A DNA stretch of 64,000 bases from Ciborinia camelliae (taxonomy: Eukaryota > Ascomycota > Leotiomycetes > Helotiales > Sclerotiniaceae). Positions within the stretch are counted from its first letter, which is position 1, and every line of letters begins with the position of its first letter. The position numbers and the translations under genes were made by a program. This document shows positions 44,577-56,010 of the stretch, piece by piece. Below the pieces are notes generated by a model. That model saw only the letters and a list, made by a program, of their open reading frames with translations. It was not told the DNA's origin and made no database searches. The stretch is from positions 2,008,166-2,072,165 of the forward strand of contig JANPYM010000005.1 in assembly GCA_025890175.1 (NCBI GenBank), in the 5' to 3' direction.

Positions 44577-47299
44577 AGATAGATGTATTATAGTCTTTTT
44601 CTAACTGAGTAAGTTGTCGCGGGTTGGTGCATTTCATCAATTATCAATATCATCTCTATCCTACCATTTTCACTCGCGCATGAGTGTAACTCTAATAAAG
44701 AGGGGTTTAATTTTTTGGATTCGAATATTTTGGACTTTCTTTTTTTTTGGCTACCTACCTATATACATATTGTATGCATGCAGGCGAGTTCCCAGAGATG
44801 GGGTTTTTAAAAGAGCTTGTCTGGCGGATGTGGGTGCGGGTGTCGTGCTTGAATTTTGCGCGCGGTTATAAGCTGGAGTGGAGGTGATAGGCACATGTTT
44901 TGGTAGATCCCGTCAGGAGTGAGAAGGTGAAGATAATGGAAGATTGATGATGGTTAATGGCCCGGGGTGTAATAGTCATTCAGGGGGTTGAAATGATTTA
45001 TATTTTGTCAGTCCACGTGCTAGAGTAGGAGATGACTTTAAAGGTCGAAGATGATGTTTATGGCTTCTTAACTCTCATCGATTCGGTTCGGCTTGGCTTG
45101 GCTTGTCTTGGCTTGGATTGGCATTTGTCTCTCGGGAGATTTCGATAACCGCCGATGATATTGCTTCGTACCAGATCAATTTGTCTTGTTTGCTTCTTGG
45201 GCATACATGGAATGTTTATGCAAGATATCTTGTACTTGATACTTTGATGGTCTCTTGTTGTGGTTGGTGAGAGGTGGAAAGGGGGAGTCGGATGGGTGTC
45301 GGCTACATTGATTGATGTGGAGTGAGGAGCGAAATGAGGGAAGCGCAGGAGAAGAATGGGAACTAGGGGAGCTGAGATGGGAGGGGATCGAGCTAGGTGT
45401 CGAGATCTTGATCGTGAGGGGGAACGAGATCGTAATTCTAATCACAATCGCGATAGAGATAGAGGCCGAGATGGGGAACGTGTGTTTTTTCGGTGGGTAG
45501 AGGTATCCGTTTCGCTCCTTCTTATTCACTTTTGTTAAATCGAATGACTGGTGGTGTTCTTGTGCACAATTGGTAAGTGGGAAGTTCGATGATATATCAA
45601 AAGTCGAGTAACTTAGCTTCGAATCCAACACCCCGGGGAGGGTAACTACGAGAGAATATTCTTTCTAGGGATTGGTGACTCCTGCTGACGATTGCATCGT
45701 CTTCCCCGCGAGTTCAGAAAGTGAAAGGGTCTGAAGGATGATGGAAGGTTTGGTGAGCAGCTGGAAAAGGAAAATGAGCAGGAAGGATTGATATGAAGAA
45801 GACATTTCGACGAGAAAGGAAAGTTGCGGTTGAAAGAGACTTGGTAGGGTGATGGCTCGATCAACGGGGCCGATAACGCCATATTTAATAGTATGACAAT
45901 CGCTACAGAATATCTGGGCAGGAACGGGACGGATGCTCCTTTGATGTTATGTTTTTATTTCTTTTGTAATACGGCTTGGATTCGAAATAATGAGAACATC
46001 TTTGAAGGTCTACTACTTCTTTAGAGATGGATAAAGACTGGGGGCCCTCGTCTGTTGATTTTAATGGATTAAAATATGATGGATGCTTGAACCGCAAACG
46101 GAAAATTGGTATACCGGTTTGGCTGCCAGGAAAATCATCGGTCAGAATTGATCATGGACCTCATATCGAATACCGGCTCCTGGGCGAACCACGGAGCGAA
46201 GATTGATAAATATGCTTCCGGGGCGATGGAGGAGATGCAGGTCGTGGTGCAACCCATGATACGAGGATATCCGAGAGTATATAGGATAATATAACTATGC
46301 CGGTTGTGCATTTGAGATGGCTGCTGCAAATAATCTTGTCCTTGGACGGCGAAGAGAACATTGCGGGTATGGCGAACATACATCTTCTCTATTCTGAAGG
46401 TTCAGGAGGTTTGTATAGCTGGGTATTGGGTTGGATATATGCGGAGTGTAAGGTTGTGGTGGTAGATTGAGCTATTGTATAGCTATGCAAGCTTCTTGAA
46501 GAATTTAAGGAATTTGGAGAAGGTTAGTTAATGATGGTGATAGATGAGGGTAATATGCAGTGGGGGCTTTCGAGAAGACCGGTGGGTGATGTTGGATATA
46601 GATGGTGTCGGTTATTAATCGGGTTGTTAGTGTCCCACGTTGATCACGTAGAACACTCTAAAATCGGGGTGCGAGAGAAGAGAGGAGGGGGGTTTACGGG
46701 TGAGATAGAATGTTGCTGATATGGCAAAACAGTATTCCATCCGCGGGATTTCGACGGTCGAATGGAGGCATCCCAAGACCTTCTGGTTGATGAGCTCTTC
46801 AGACTTAAGTATTCGTTGCTTACAGGCCAGCACATTCTCTATTTGGTATCACTGCCTTCAGCAAGGCATCACATATTGTAATGGGCTATGTGAGATGAAG
46901 GTTTTTTATATGCAATTACTTTTTTGCTGTGCCAAAAGCTGCAAGGTGCTACCGTATCTTCAGCTCTCGAGCCTCAAAACACATTGTGCTATTTGCGCCA
47001 GTTGAAATATGGAAGCCATTGATCAACACAATGAGGGCAACCAGGGGATCACAATGTTGTGAGTGTATAGAAGAGTCTGCCACACAAGAGTCGCAGATGA
47101 TCTCGCTCTGGGCAATAGTATAGTAATGCGTATTCAGCATCTAACGGCGTAGCAACCTTCGAAACTTTCGCCCATTCCAATTCAAAGTAGTGGTTAACGG
47201 AACGGCAAATAAGCCTGTTGACATGGTTTGAGCAGATTCTGATTTAATCGCAGTGTGTGCCATCTTGGTCTTCTTCTAGTTAGCCATTTCTGGGAAATA

Positions 47300-48560
47300 C
47301 CTTCTTAGAATTCGCACATCATCGAGGTCAATCTGGGAAATCTGGCGGCCACTACCATCCTCGTCACCTGTATTTTATGTTCTAAATTCCTTCTGAGCTC
47401 CTTGGTATTCCGGGGGCCTTGCCTGTTCGAGGGTCATCTCGACCCTTCACAGTCCAGCCACGGTCATATTAGTTCTTATGAACATAGCCTTGTTAAGCGG
47501 TAATCTCTCGGACAGACAAGCATTGATAGGATCAGATGTAATTGGTTTATCTTTGCCTTTATTCCTGATAAACAGATGCTTGTGAACTGGCCGCGATGTA
47601 GTTGACATAAGTTGCATCTATCTGTCGATCGATAACAATGGTGCTTTCTGCGTTGTAGGGTAATGTCTACATGGTGCCCTTAAGATTGGTCATCGGTCAG
47701 CTTGTACGTCGCCTACTGAAACAAAACGTTTCTGTCACGCAATCGGATAACTTACTGTGCAACGAGTTGTGCTAGCAGAACAAATCTGAGCGAGCGGACT
47801 TGGTTTCCTTCGAAGATTAGGAATCGGCAACTTTGAGGAGTTGCAATAGCTGCTGAACGATAATGTCTTGTTGAATAGGTGTCCTGGACCGTTATCGCAG
47901 AAGGTATTAAGAAGGATTTTCCCTCTCGGCTGGTACATTTGGCTGCGTGGCACACTAACTGCGGTCAGCAATGGTCCATTTTTACTAAGGTCATTGATGA
48001 CTTGGAGAAAACATACGTCTGACTTCTGCGGCGATATCCGCTACATTTCTATATCCATAACTTATGCTCGAGCAGACATGGCGTCTGTTGATGGCGCGTA
48101 TTGGTCTTTATCGGCTGCTTGCCCCTTAGACAACCGGCTCATCGAACTAGATGAGCTCGCTGCCAGAGACCACAATCACGTTCGAATCCGTGATCAGCTG
48201 GCATGTCATCCATGCCTCTGTATTCTGATTTGCTTCCCTCAAGAAAATGAAAGGGCTTAGGCGTAGTCCATTATATTGCGAGGAAGGATGTCTCGAGTCG
48301 CAGGCATGATGTTTTCTTCCCAAATGATTGAAGTCTTTCCGGAGGCAAATTCCTCACTAGCCCAGGTCTCTCCAAGACTCCAGATCAAAGGATCTGTTAC
48401 TTTCTTCACCTACGGATGGTGCTTCGATATCACTAGGTCCCGAGATGCACAGACTAGCCTGTGGGTGCATTCCTATTACCAATGCATACTGTTAGCTTCA
48501 ACATCTGTCAACTGGGCCCAAGGGGATGATTGATATGAATACGCATTCTGCGGGTAATAA
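47300..48560 (-). pseudogene. Possible decayed coding sequence, family not recognised
   Basis: On the minus strand there are several stretches of 60-80 codons in shifting frames with near-normal amino-acid composition. Intron-like segments join some of them: one opens with GTATGT (donor end near 48013) and closes with CCGCAG, and one opens with GTAAGT and closes with TTTCAG near 47715. No complete frame, start or known motif could be assembled. It may be a broken gene or element relic, or only non-coding sequence. Confidence 0.2.
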
Positions 48561-49591
48561 AATGTAGCTAATGGTTTCATTTAATGGGATCAATGTTGCC
48601 GAGAAGTCCCTTGTACTTGCTATCAAAGACTTGTTGTTGCCAAGGAAGAATAATAGAAAGCTTCTGGTGATATCAATCAGAGGAGACTTACCATAACAAT
48701 GTCTCTAGAGAGCAGGTACAAATAAAACTCCAAGCAGATACGATTGAGATGGTATCTGCAAATGTTCAGTCAGACTGCAAATATTCCTTTGTTCAGGGCT
48801 AGTATCAAGAGTGTAATATGGTAATGTTTGGTATAATGGGAGAGAAGAGGAAAGTTTTGTTGAGTAGTAGTAATACAAAAGCCACAACATTGTACAAAGT
48901 AGATAATGGCCAAGAACAACTCATGTCAAATGATAGTGAGATGGCAAGGCTTTGTTTTGCAAAATCTGGAAAGGATTGAATAGACTCACGGAGTCACACC
49001 AAAGAACCTTGGGAAGAACCTGTTGAAATTTATTAGTTGGGACATGAACAAGACAGACTCAAATCGAATAGTGATGAGCCGATATTGGTATTATGTTCAG
49101 AATAACAAGAGTCAAGAAAAACTCACATCCATTGAAGAATGGTAAAGCCATAATATATTTATGTTCAAAGTAGAATGGACTAAGAGCAACTACCATCGAA
49201 TAGTAGTAGAACCAGAATGAGATTGAGCTCAATCTAGAGAGAAAGAAAGATAATTTTCATCGAAGGATTAGAAGATGAACGAATAGGTAGTAATAGCTAT
49301 GGCAAAGTCTAAACAAAAGCACTTCTCGTTACCTAGTGTTAACAAGGCAATAGCCTCTTGATTTTCATTAGTTGATGGATAAATATCAGAACTATCATCG
49401 AGGCTTAGCAAGATTACAAACCAGACTTTCATTCGCTTGACTTTGCCGAGCTTTTCCAAACACTTACTCTCCTTAAGTCACACCTGTAGTTAAGGGCAAC
49501 CAAGTCTGATTGGCAGTTGAGAGGCTACCTAGCCCCAATTGGCCACAATTTTACTAGCGCGGATTGGGAAAAACAGCTGATTCTATTACCC

Positions 49592-50162
49592 ATGGCTTTT
49601 CAATCTAAATCCTTTCTTCTTCCTCCCAAAACAATCTCAATCCTCCTCCCTCTCTTCCTCAACAGCCACCCTCCCAGCATTTCCTCCAGTTACTTATCAA
49701 ACCTCCCAGCATTTCCTCCAGTTACTTATCAAACCTCCCAAACCTTTCCCATATATTCTCTCCAACGCCTCGTCTCAAACATGGTAAGTAAATAATTATT
49801 CCAGCGCTCAATTCTATACCAGAAGTCAATTTTAAGCTATTCTGCGACGCTGATCTGGCTCACTGCCTCATTACCACCCACAATTTTAACATATTTATCT
49901 ACTTAACAGGAGCCGCCATCACCTTCGTCGTCCACCTCTGTAAGTTAATAATTATTCCACTCAATTCTATCACAAAAATCAAGTTAAAGCCTTTCTATTA
50001 TACCACATTACCACTCAATCTAACTCACTACCTCACCATCACCCACAATGCTAACATATTATTTAATAGTCCTCGTTTGATCCATCTCCTCTGAAACTCC
50101 CATCTCCTCTTCAACCACTTCCTGGGTACGTTGGCACATCTCATCTTCTCGCAATATTTTAG
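49592..50162 (+). CDS. Candidate small Pro/Ser-rich protein gene with two homologous introns
   Basis: Exons 49592-49783, 49910-49939 and 50070-50162 join in phase 0 to 105 codons ending in TAG. The introns are 126 and 130 bp with GTAAGT donors and ACAG/ATAG acceptors. The product is Pro/Ser-rich and low-complexity, with no recognised domain: MAFQSKSFLLPPKTISILL at the start, then PPSPSSSTS and LPSPLQPLPG. The two introns are clearly alike over their whole length. The first exon contains a 32-bp tandem duplication that is read in two frames. Alternatively these are untranslated leader exons of the gene at 51311. No family support, so the frame may not be translated. Confidence 0.4.
49671..49734 (+). 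repeat. 32-bp direct tandem duplication
   Basis: Units 49671-49702 and 49703-49734 (CTCCCAGCATTTCCTCCAGT ...) are identical. A partial third copy follows. Since 32 is not a multiple of three, each copy is read in a different frame. Confidence 0.93.
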
Positions 50163-51310
50163 TCCTCCTTCCTGGAGCTATAAGCATGCAAGGCAGGCTA
50201 TGGCTATAGTGATGGCTATGATTATTTTACCTCAGCTTCAATCAATCTCAAGCACATTTCCTTTAAGACAATAACTGGATGTTGTTGAAAGTTCATGTGG
50301 TTTACTCAACCCCCTTTTGTCTTCACTTCCTTTATTGCAAATCATTGGTCGATTACCCGAAGGTTAGTTTGAGTCTAGCTAAAGTCACACCAAAACTTCA
50401 CCATCAGACCGCCTTCCTTTATTAATTCTGCCATTCTACTAATCTCATCTCATCTCATCACTTCAAATGTGCTGGTTCTACTTTCATGACATATGGCACT
50501 CAAGTCTTCTTCACATGGGAATAGTGTTTCTCACTGAGCGGCTTATCAGCGGTTTATCTAGAATTATTAAGTAATAATTTGACCAACCTAGTCTCATCTC
50601 ATCAAAAGCATTGTTTGAGAATTCATGCCATAGACACTGGACATAGCCACACAGCTCTTTACACGTACATTGTAATAGCTTTCAGATGCCTCTTACTGGG
50701 CAGTTATGCTTCCATAGGCATATGATACTTATTCCTAAGAAAACAACTTCCCAAAAGGCTCAGTGAGCGTTCTGTAATTACTTATCTGATAATACCAAAA
50801 TTTGATGAGCACTATTGAAGACAACATGAACCTGCAGTCGTATGTTTTTATTTTGTTTGCCTTGTCATTGTGACTGATGTTTCCCCGCACTCATCTCCAA
50901 ATTCTATCACCATTCATTGGGGCAATTCACTGTTTCCCTGGATACAGGCAGCATTCTCGTATATCTGCAGTGGCTTCTTCATCGAGATCGACTCTTGATT
51001 TATGTCCCGTTTCTCTTCACCTTCGAAATCCATATTATTCCTTCCACTTCAAAAGAAAAAACTTTTCAACTAGCGCCCCCCTACAATCAATATCCCCACC
51101 ATCTTTGATCCCTACTTTCTTTCTCTCCTTACAACAGACACGAGTGCTTTTTGCTTCCTTTCTGCTACAGCCGCAGATACCAGTCGGACCCTAATTTTTC
51201 TGCCTTGCGTTATTAATCGTTTTGGGGCTCCCGCGAACCCTTTGATTATTTTCGACTATACGTTCAGCTACTATTATCATCGTTAATCTTCAAAATTACT
51301 ATTACTAATT
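50163..51310. other. Upstream region of the 51311 gene
   Basis: No supported gene. The last 300 bp is pyrimidine-rich (TTTCTTTCTCTCC, CTTTCTGC) and probably the promoter and leader of the gene at 51311. Confidence 0.5.
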
Positions 51311-53146
51311 ATGTCGTTCCTACCGAATAGAGCTCGGCCCTCCAGGAAGCAAGCAGAGGCCGATCTACGTGGTTCCATGAATCGTTCGGAATCAATGGAT
51401 CCCTCTGTCCCTCAGTTCGTTCCTTCCCAGCCAAAGCACAAACATAAGGAAAGTATCTCGAGCTCTAGCATCTCTGTCAACAGCCCAACCGCCAGAGGCA
51501 ACAGAGCGGAAGTTTTTGACAATCGCTCCGTCTCGCAGAGCCTGCAAGACTGGATGGAAACTAGGGTTGCAATTATCATGACGACGATCCGAGACACAAT
51601 ATCCATCCCAAAGAATGTTCAAGAAAACGTCGGCATCGAATTCCAGAACCTTCTTGTCGATTTCGCCGCCCAACAAGTTTTTGTCACTCAAAATGAAGAG
51701 CAATGGATGAACAAAGTCAGAGAACTCGAACGCCAACTCTTGAACGTTTCCAGCGATTCATCTGATGAGCCTGGTAAACCATCCCGTCGCGAGTTACTTG
51801 CTATCATTGCCTCACAACGCGAGGAGCTCCAAGTCAAGGAGAATCAGCTCAACGGAAAGAGAATCCTTTGGCTTGCGTCACACCCACCAGCCTCACAACA
51901 GAGAGCCCAGGACATCGCTCCCTTCTGTCTTCCAGGTGGCAGCAGTCGTTCCCAATTGCGATTGGAAGCTCCTCCTTCCTTCAGCAATTCTATGTCAGGC
52001 TACCGCACTAATGGCAGAACCTCCATGACACGCCTTTCAAAAGCCTCGTTGGCCGCGATGGAAAACGCAGCCATTGGAGACCAAATATCCCCTACCCAAG
52101 AGGAATACGATCGTGTCAAGGCATCCATCTCCGTTGCAGTTCCTGATAGTGCTTTGGAGAACGCTCCATCCATCCTCAGCTTGCGAAATCACATGAAGAG
52201 CGAGACTGAAACCGTTATCAACCATCGCCGTTCTCAATTGCCTCTTGTCCCATACAAGAGCCAATCCGATAATGTTCATGACCAGAGCATTGAGTTCACT
52301 AATGAATTTGCCAAGCTCTTTGGTTCCATGGAAGGATGGTGCCGCGAGTATGCCTGTACTCCCAACCTTTCTGCCGATCGAACCATTGCTAGTACAAACC
52401 AAAACCTCTGGACTTACATGATGAGTCTCACTTACAAGGATCCTCAGAGTGCTCATAGTCATGTCATGGCTCTTTTGGGCAATGAGAATACCCGCTACTG
52501 GTTTGTCATGAGAATGGCGCTCGAGTACTGCTTTAATCAAATCATGAGCATTAACGCCTTTCAACGATACAACCACAGTGTTCATGATCATTTGGCCAGC
52601 ATCAAGGAGCGTCTTACATCCAAGCCTAGTAAGTAATTTCCATTGATCGCTGCTGTTTTATAAGTTACTAATATGTTATTTTCAGTTGCGTCTGCCGAGA
52701 AGCGCCAAGAGCTTGTTGCTGAACAGTCGGCTCTCATTAAGTCTGTCATCAACTCTCCAGACTATGTTTCATTCCGCAATGATGCTCTTGTTCATCACAC
52801 AAAGTGTCTTCGTGATATGCTCGGTCCTTTGATGAACAAGGGTTGCTCCCGTACAAAGGCTGGTGGAGACCTCGGTGTCATGATCATTTCCTCCATGGAA
52901 CTTGGTGCAAAGATGTGGACCGCTAAGTTGAGCTTCCAAATTGTCTTCCCAGACCTTCTTGGTGTGAAGTATACTGCCGGCACCATGATTGCAAAGGACC
53001 ATCCTAAGGACAATCCATACCAACTACAAACCAAGCAGAAGCGCCTAAAGTTGGTCATGACACCCTCTATCACCATGCGTGACGATAATTCGATCACCAT
53101 TATTGCCAAGAACCTTCACAAGGCAAATGTTCTTCTCATGACCTAA
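51311..53146 (+). CDS. Unrecognised fungal protein, 592 residues
   Basis: I do not recognise the family. Exons 51311-52628 and 52686-53146 with a standard 57-bp intron (GTAAGT, TACTAAT branch, TTTCAG); 593 codons. The start is the first ATG. Residues 1-75 are basic and Ser-rich. About 110-180 are charged and helical, with a likely coiled coil (MNKVRELERQLL, ELLAIIASQREELQVKENQL). Residues 195-290 are disordered. The C-terminal 300 residues look like a folded, mainly helical domain (FTNEFAKLFGSMEGWCREYA, NTRYWFVMRMALEYCFNQIM, HTKCLRDMLGPLMNKG) ending in a beta-rich strand set. No signal peptide or membrane helix. Codon use is regular and C/G-ending, suggesting a real, expressed gene. Confidence 0.85.
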
Positions 53147-55976
53147 GTGGTCTTCGTACAGTATTACGCAAAAATTTCTCGCCTAGATCGCCATCTTTTC
53201 CAACTTCCATCATTCTGGTCCGAACTGATGCGCCACTGTCAAGGTCGTCTATTCAGAGTATTTCAACCAGCGTGCGATACTTTACTCGGTTACTACTTAC
53301 TGGCTTATTCTTTCTCCTGAAAGTTCTATCTCTCTGCTTTTATCTGTCATTTCTTAGGATTTGCATGACTCTTGTGGGAAAGCCATCTATCTTACCACCA
53401 CTTTACTCTACCACCGACTCTTTCACTCTCTCACCAAGGTATCTCTGGAGATCCTTCAGTTTACGATCACACACCTTACCTAAACCAAAAAAAAATCGTT
53501 TTCGACTTCATTTTCCTTGGCACGTATTCAGTTCTCGAATCTTTCATCCGGCGTTTAACATATTATACCCTCTATTATCGGAGCTTCCACAGTCTAACTT
53601 CTGACGACTATTCGACCTAAGCTTCAACATGTACAACAGTTTCCTTGCAAAAACGCCTTTATTTTCCTTGCGCACGCCCTCGGTTTTCACCCTTTGAGGT
53701 GCGACGATCAATTTCTACTCTGGATTTGACGAAGCCTTTTTCCCTCTTTCCACACGGTGTTCTCTTTTCAATCTTCACAGGATATGATTTGCTTTGGCCC
53801 TCGGCATTCATCTTCTCGCTTACATCAATGAATTGATCTGGGAACCCGGTACACATCTGGATACGGACGACATCCTTCACAATCTTCTTTTCACCCACCT
53901 CACATTTCTTCTTCTGGACGAAACTCAAAGCCCGCCTCTTCGAATCTTTTTGCTTTCCATATCTGATGTTTCTCTCCTCGCATTCCCATTGCGTGGACCT
54001 CTCATTCAGATACGCGGTGATGGACAACTCTAATTTTCCCGGCCGGTTTTCTTTCCATCTCGAAGTATTTAGGAATTGTGGCACGGTTACTTCGGTATTC
54101 AGCGGGGGGTTCTTTACTTTTTCTCTTCTCTACTTAGGTTGGGATTGGACGGGAAGAATCTTCTGCGGATGGGTTATTTCATTTACACAGAAAAAGTTTC
54201 ATGATTTCATCTTCTTTTAAGTTTTCTCAGTCTTCTGCTAGGCTTACTTTTTGTTTCTTCTTGCCATTGACAAGTTTGATGAGAATTTCTTTTCTCATTT
54301 TTTTCAAAGAAGGGACCAGATATGATGACAAGGCTTAGATAGCATCTTTGCAGAGAGGAAATGAATTTACTTTTTATTAATGCTTTGGTGTGATGTGAGT
54401 TGGTGATGAATGCTATGATTTGGTGTGCATGATGTTTATGTGAAATGATATTGTGATGAAACTACCCACCACTGATAACTACCCAAGTATGTACATGCCC
54501 CTTCCTTATGAAAGGATTCATTGCATCCTTCATCCTACCATTGTTCACCCTGGGTCCTTTCCTTACCTCCTTTCCAACTTCCAAACTTTGCCTCCCACAA
54601 TGGGTGAATATACCATCCTACAAATCCCTCACATCAGCCTCGGTAACCCCTCCCACTCCCCCTCTTCAAAACTTCATCCGATCCCCAGACCACAAAGCCA
54701 CTCTAAGATCGAAGGTTCCCGAACCTTCTGTAGCTTTTTCGGAAGGACTATCGCGGCTATCAAAGGTTACAAAAAATGTGGGAAATCGTTCACATAAATA
54801 AAGTGAATAACCTTCCAACATCAGTTTCTTTGTACCTGTAAGATTACATCATACAATCATGCGATATTTTGTCTTCGGAAATCCTCGGGAGATAAGAGGA
54901 AATGAAGGAAGATCGGAATGAAGCAGCTTAGGTAAGTAACCCTGGAAACCCGGAAACTTGAGAAACTGGTTTATTTGTTGTTTATGGAGGGGATTGAATA
55001 TTGAATGTGGTCGTTGAATATGATGACACGACAATCCAATAGCTATGTGTCTTGGGTTGGGGTGAATGTTGATCTGTGATGCTCCGGGCTTTTTGCATTG
55101 GTCGATGGAAGACAGAAGTGGAAATAAGTTGGGATTGGGAAATGCAGGTGTGATGCGATTTTCCGTGGCGAGATTGTGTGGGCTTGGGCTGTCGATATGG
55201 CCGGGGACACTAGGTATTATTACCTATATGGAGAATCGAACGAGTCAGTGCAAGAATTTAGGACGAGAACAAATCTAGTAGAGCAGGCTCGCTTGCTTGA
55301 TGGTTCCAATAGAGATAGATATACTGAAGTGGTTTTTTGGCGGTAAGAGTTTGGGAATCAGAGAGCGAATCCTTATATGAAAAATGTAGTGTTAAGAAGA
55401 GGGAACATAAAAAAACAAGCATAGGAAGGCGTGGAAGATGTAGATGCATTGGATATATTTACTAAGTCGAAGGCAGACAAATTATCAAGAGCGGAACAAA
55501 GTAGCGGAACAAAGCAAAGCATCACGGATAAGCATTTGAAATATGCATGTATGTAAGTACCGCAGTAAATTATGATATTACTCATTATGGATTAAAAACA
55601 TATTCTCCTCTAGAATCCAGGTAGCCTACCATACCCAAATGGATATCAAAGAGGAATGCTCGAACAATCCCGACAGCTTCCTTTGCCATAATGTCCAATA
55701 TCATAAAAATGCCCACTGCTGTGTTTTGAAAACCATGCGCGCGAAAAAGGTCAAACTATTGATAGAGTGGAGTTCCGAAGAAGCGAATAGATAAATAAAG
55801 TCCCGTCGGTCATATTGGTGAACCGGCGAGAGCAAGAAGGAAATAGGAGGACGCCATCAATGTCTGGGTTACTCCCCACTAGCAGGCTAGTCTCTGAGTT
55901 TCTCCCCACTAGCAGGCTAGTCTCTGGGTTTCTCCCCACTAGCAGGCTAGTCTCTGGGTTTCTCCCCACTAGCAGG
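53147..55976. other. Convergent spacer of 2.8 kb
   Basis: The 3' ends of the 51311 gene (+) and the vWA gene (-) face each other. T/C-rich stretches span 53270-54250, with frames that lack coding structure. The right edge is the 30-bp minisatellite at 55861-56010. No gene supported. Confidence 0.5.
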
Positions 55977-56010
55977 CTAGTCTCTGGGTCTCTCCCCACT
56001 AGCAGGCCTG
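55861..56010. repeat. 30-bp minisatellite overlapping the vWA gene stop codon
   Basis: Five head-to-tail 30-bp units starting at 55861, 55891, 55921, 55951 and 55981, differing by only a few bases. Each holds the palindromic CTAGCAGGCTAG. The last unit codes for the C-terminal PASGERPRD of the vWA protein, and the stop codon at 55977-55979 lies in the next unit; the others fall in the 3' untranslated region. Confidence 0.93.

Larger units (their letters stand above)
43503..49591. other. 6-kb accessory-looking region without a confident gene
   Basis: The 5' part is the 3' flank of the CYSTM gene with a CA/TA repeat. Simple repeats occur at 43520-43547, 44555-44576 (GCGAT) and near 45088-45120 (GGCTTGGCTT-type). 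A purine-rich stretch at 45330-45480 reads as an Arg/Asp/Glu-rich string in one frame but has no gene structure. The segment 47300-48560 is listed separately as possible decayed coding sequence. 48700-49260 is A-rich with weak repetition. Confidence 0.45.

Noticed and set aside
45356..45538. Arg/Asp/Glu-rich plus-strand frame resembling an RD-repeat protein
   Set aside because: Produced by a short purine-rich GA/CGAGA stretch; no start context, exon structure or conserved flank.
45176..45631. 151-codon minus-strand frame
   Set aside because: Low-complexity Ser/Ile/Pro composition, mirror of the same purine-rich stretch; no coding features.
48176..48197. TCACGTTCGAATCCGTGA, resembling a tRNA T-arm
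   Set aside because: The loop is eight rather than seven bases, and no other tRNA arms are present upstream.
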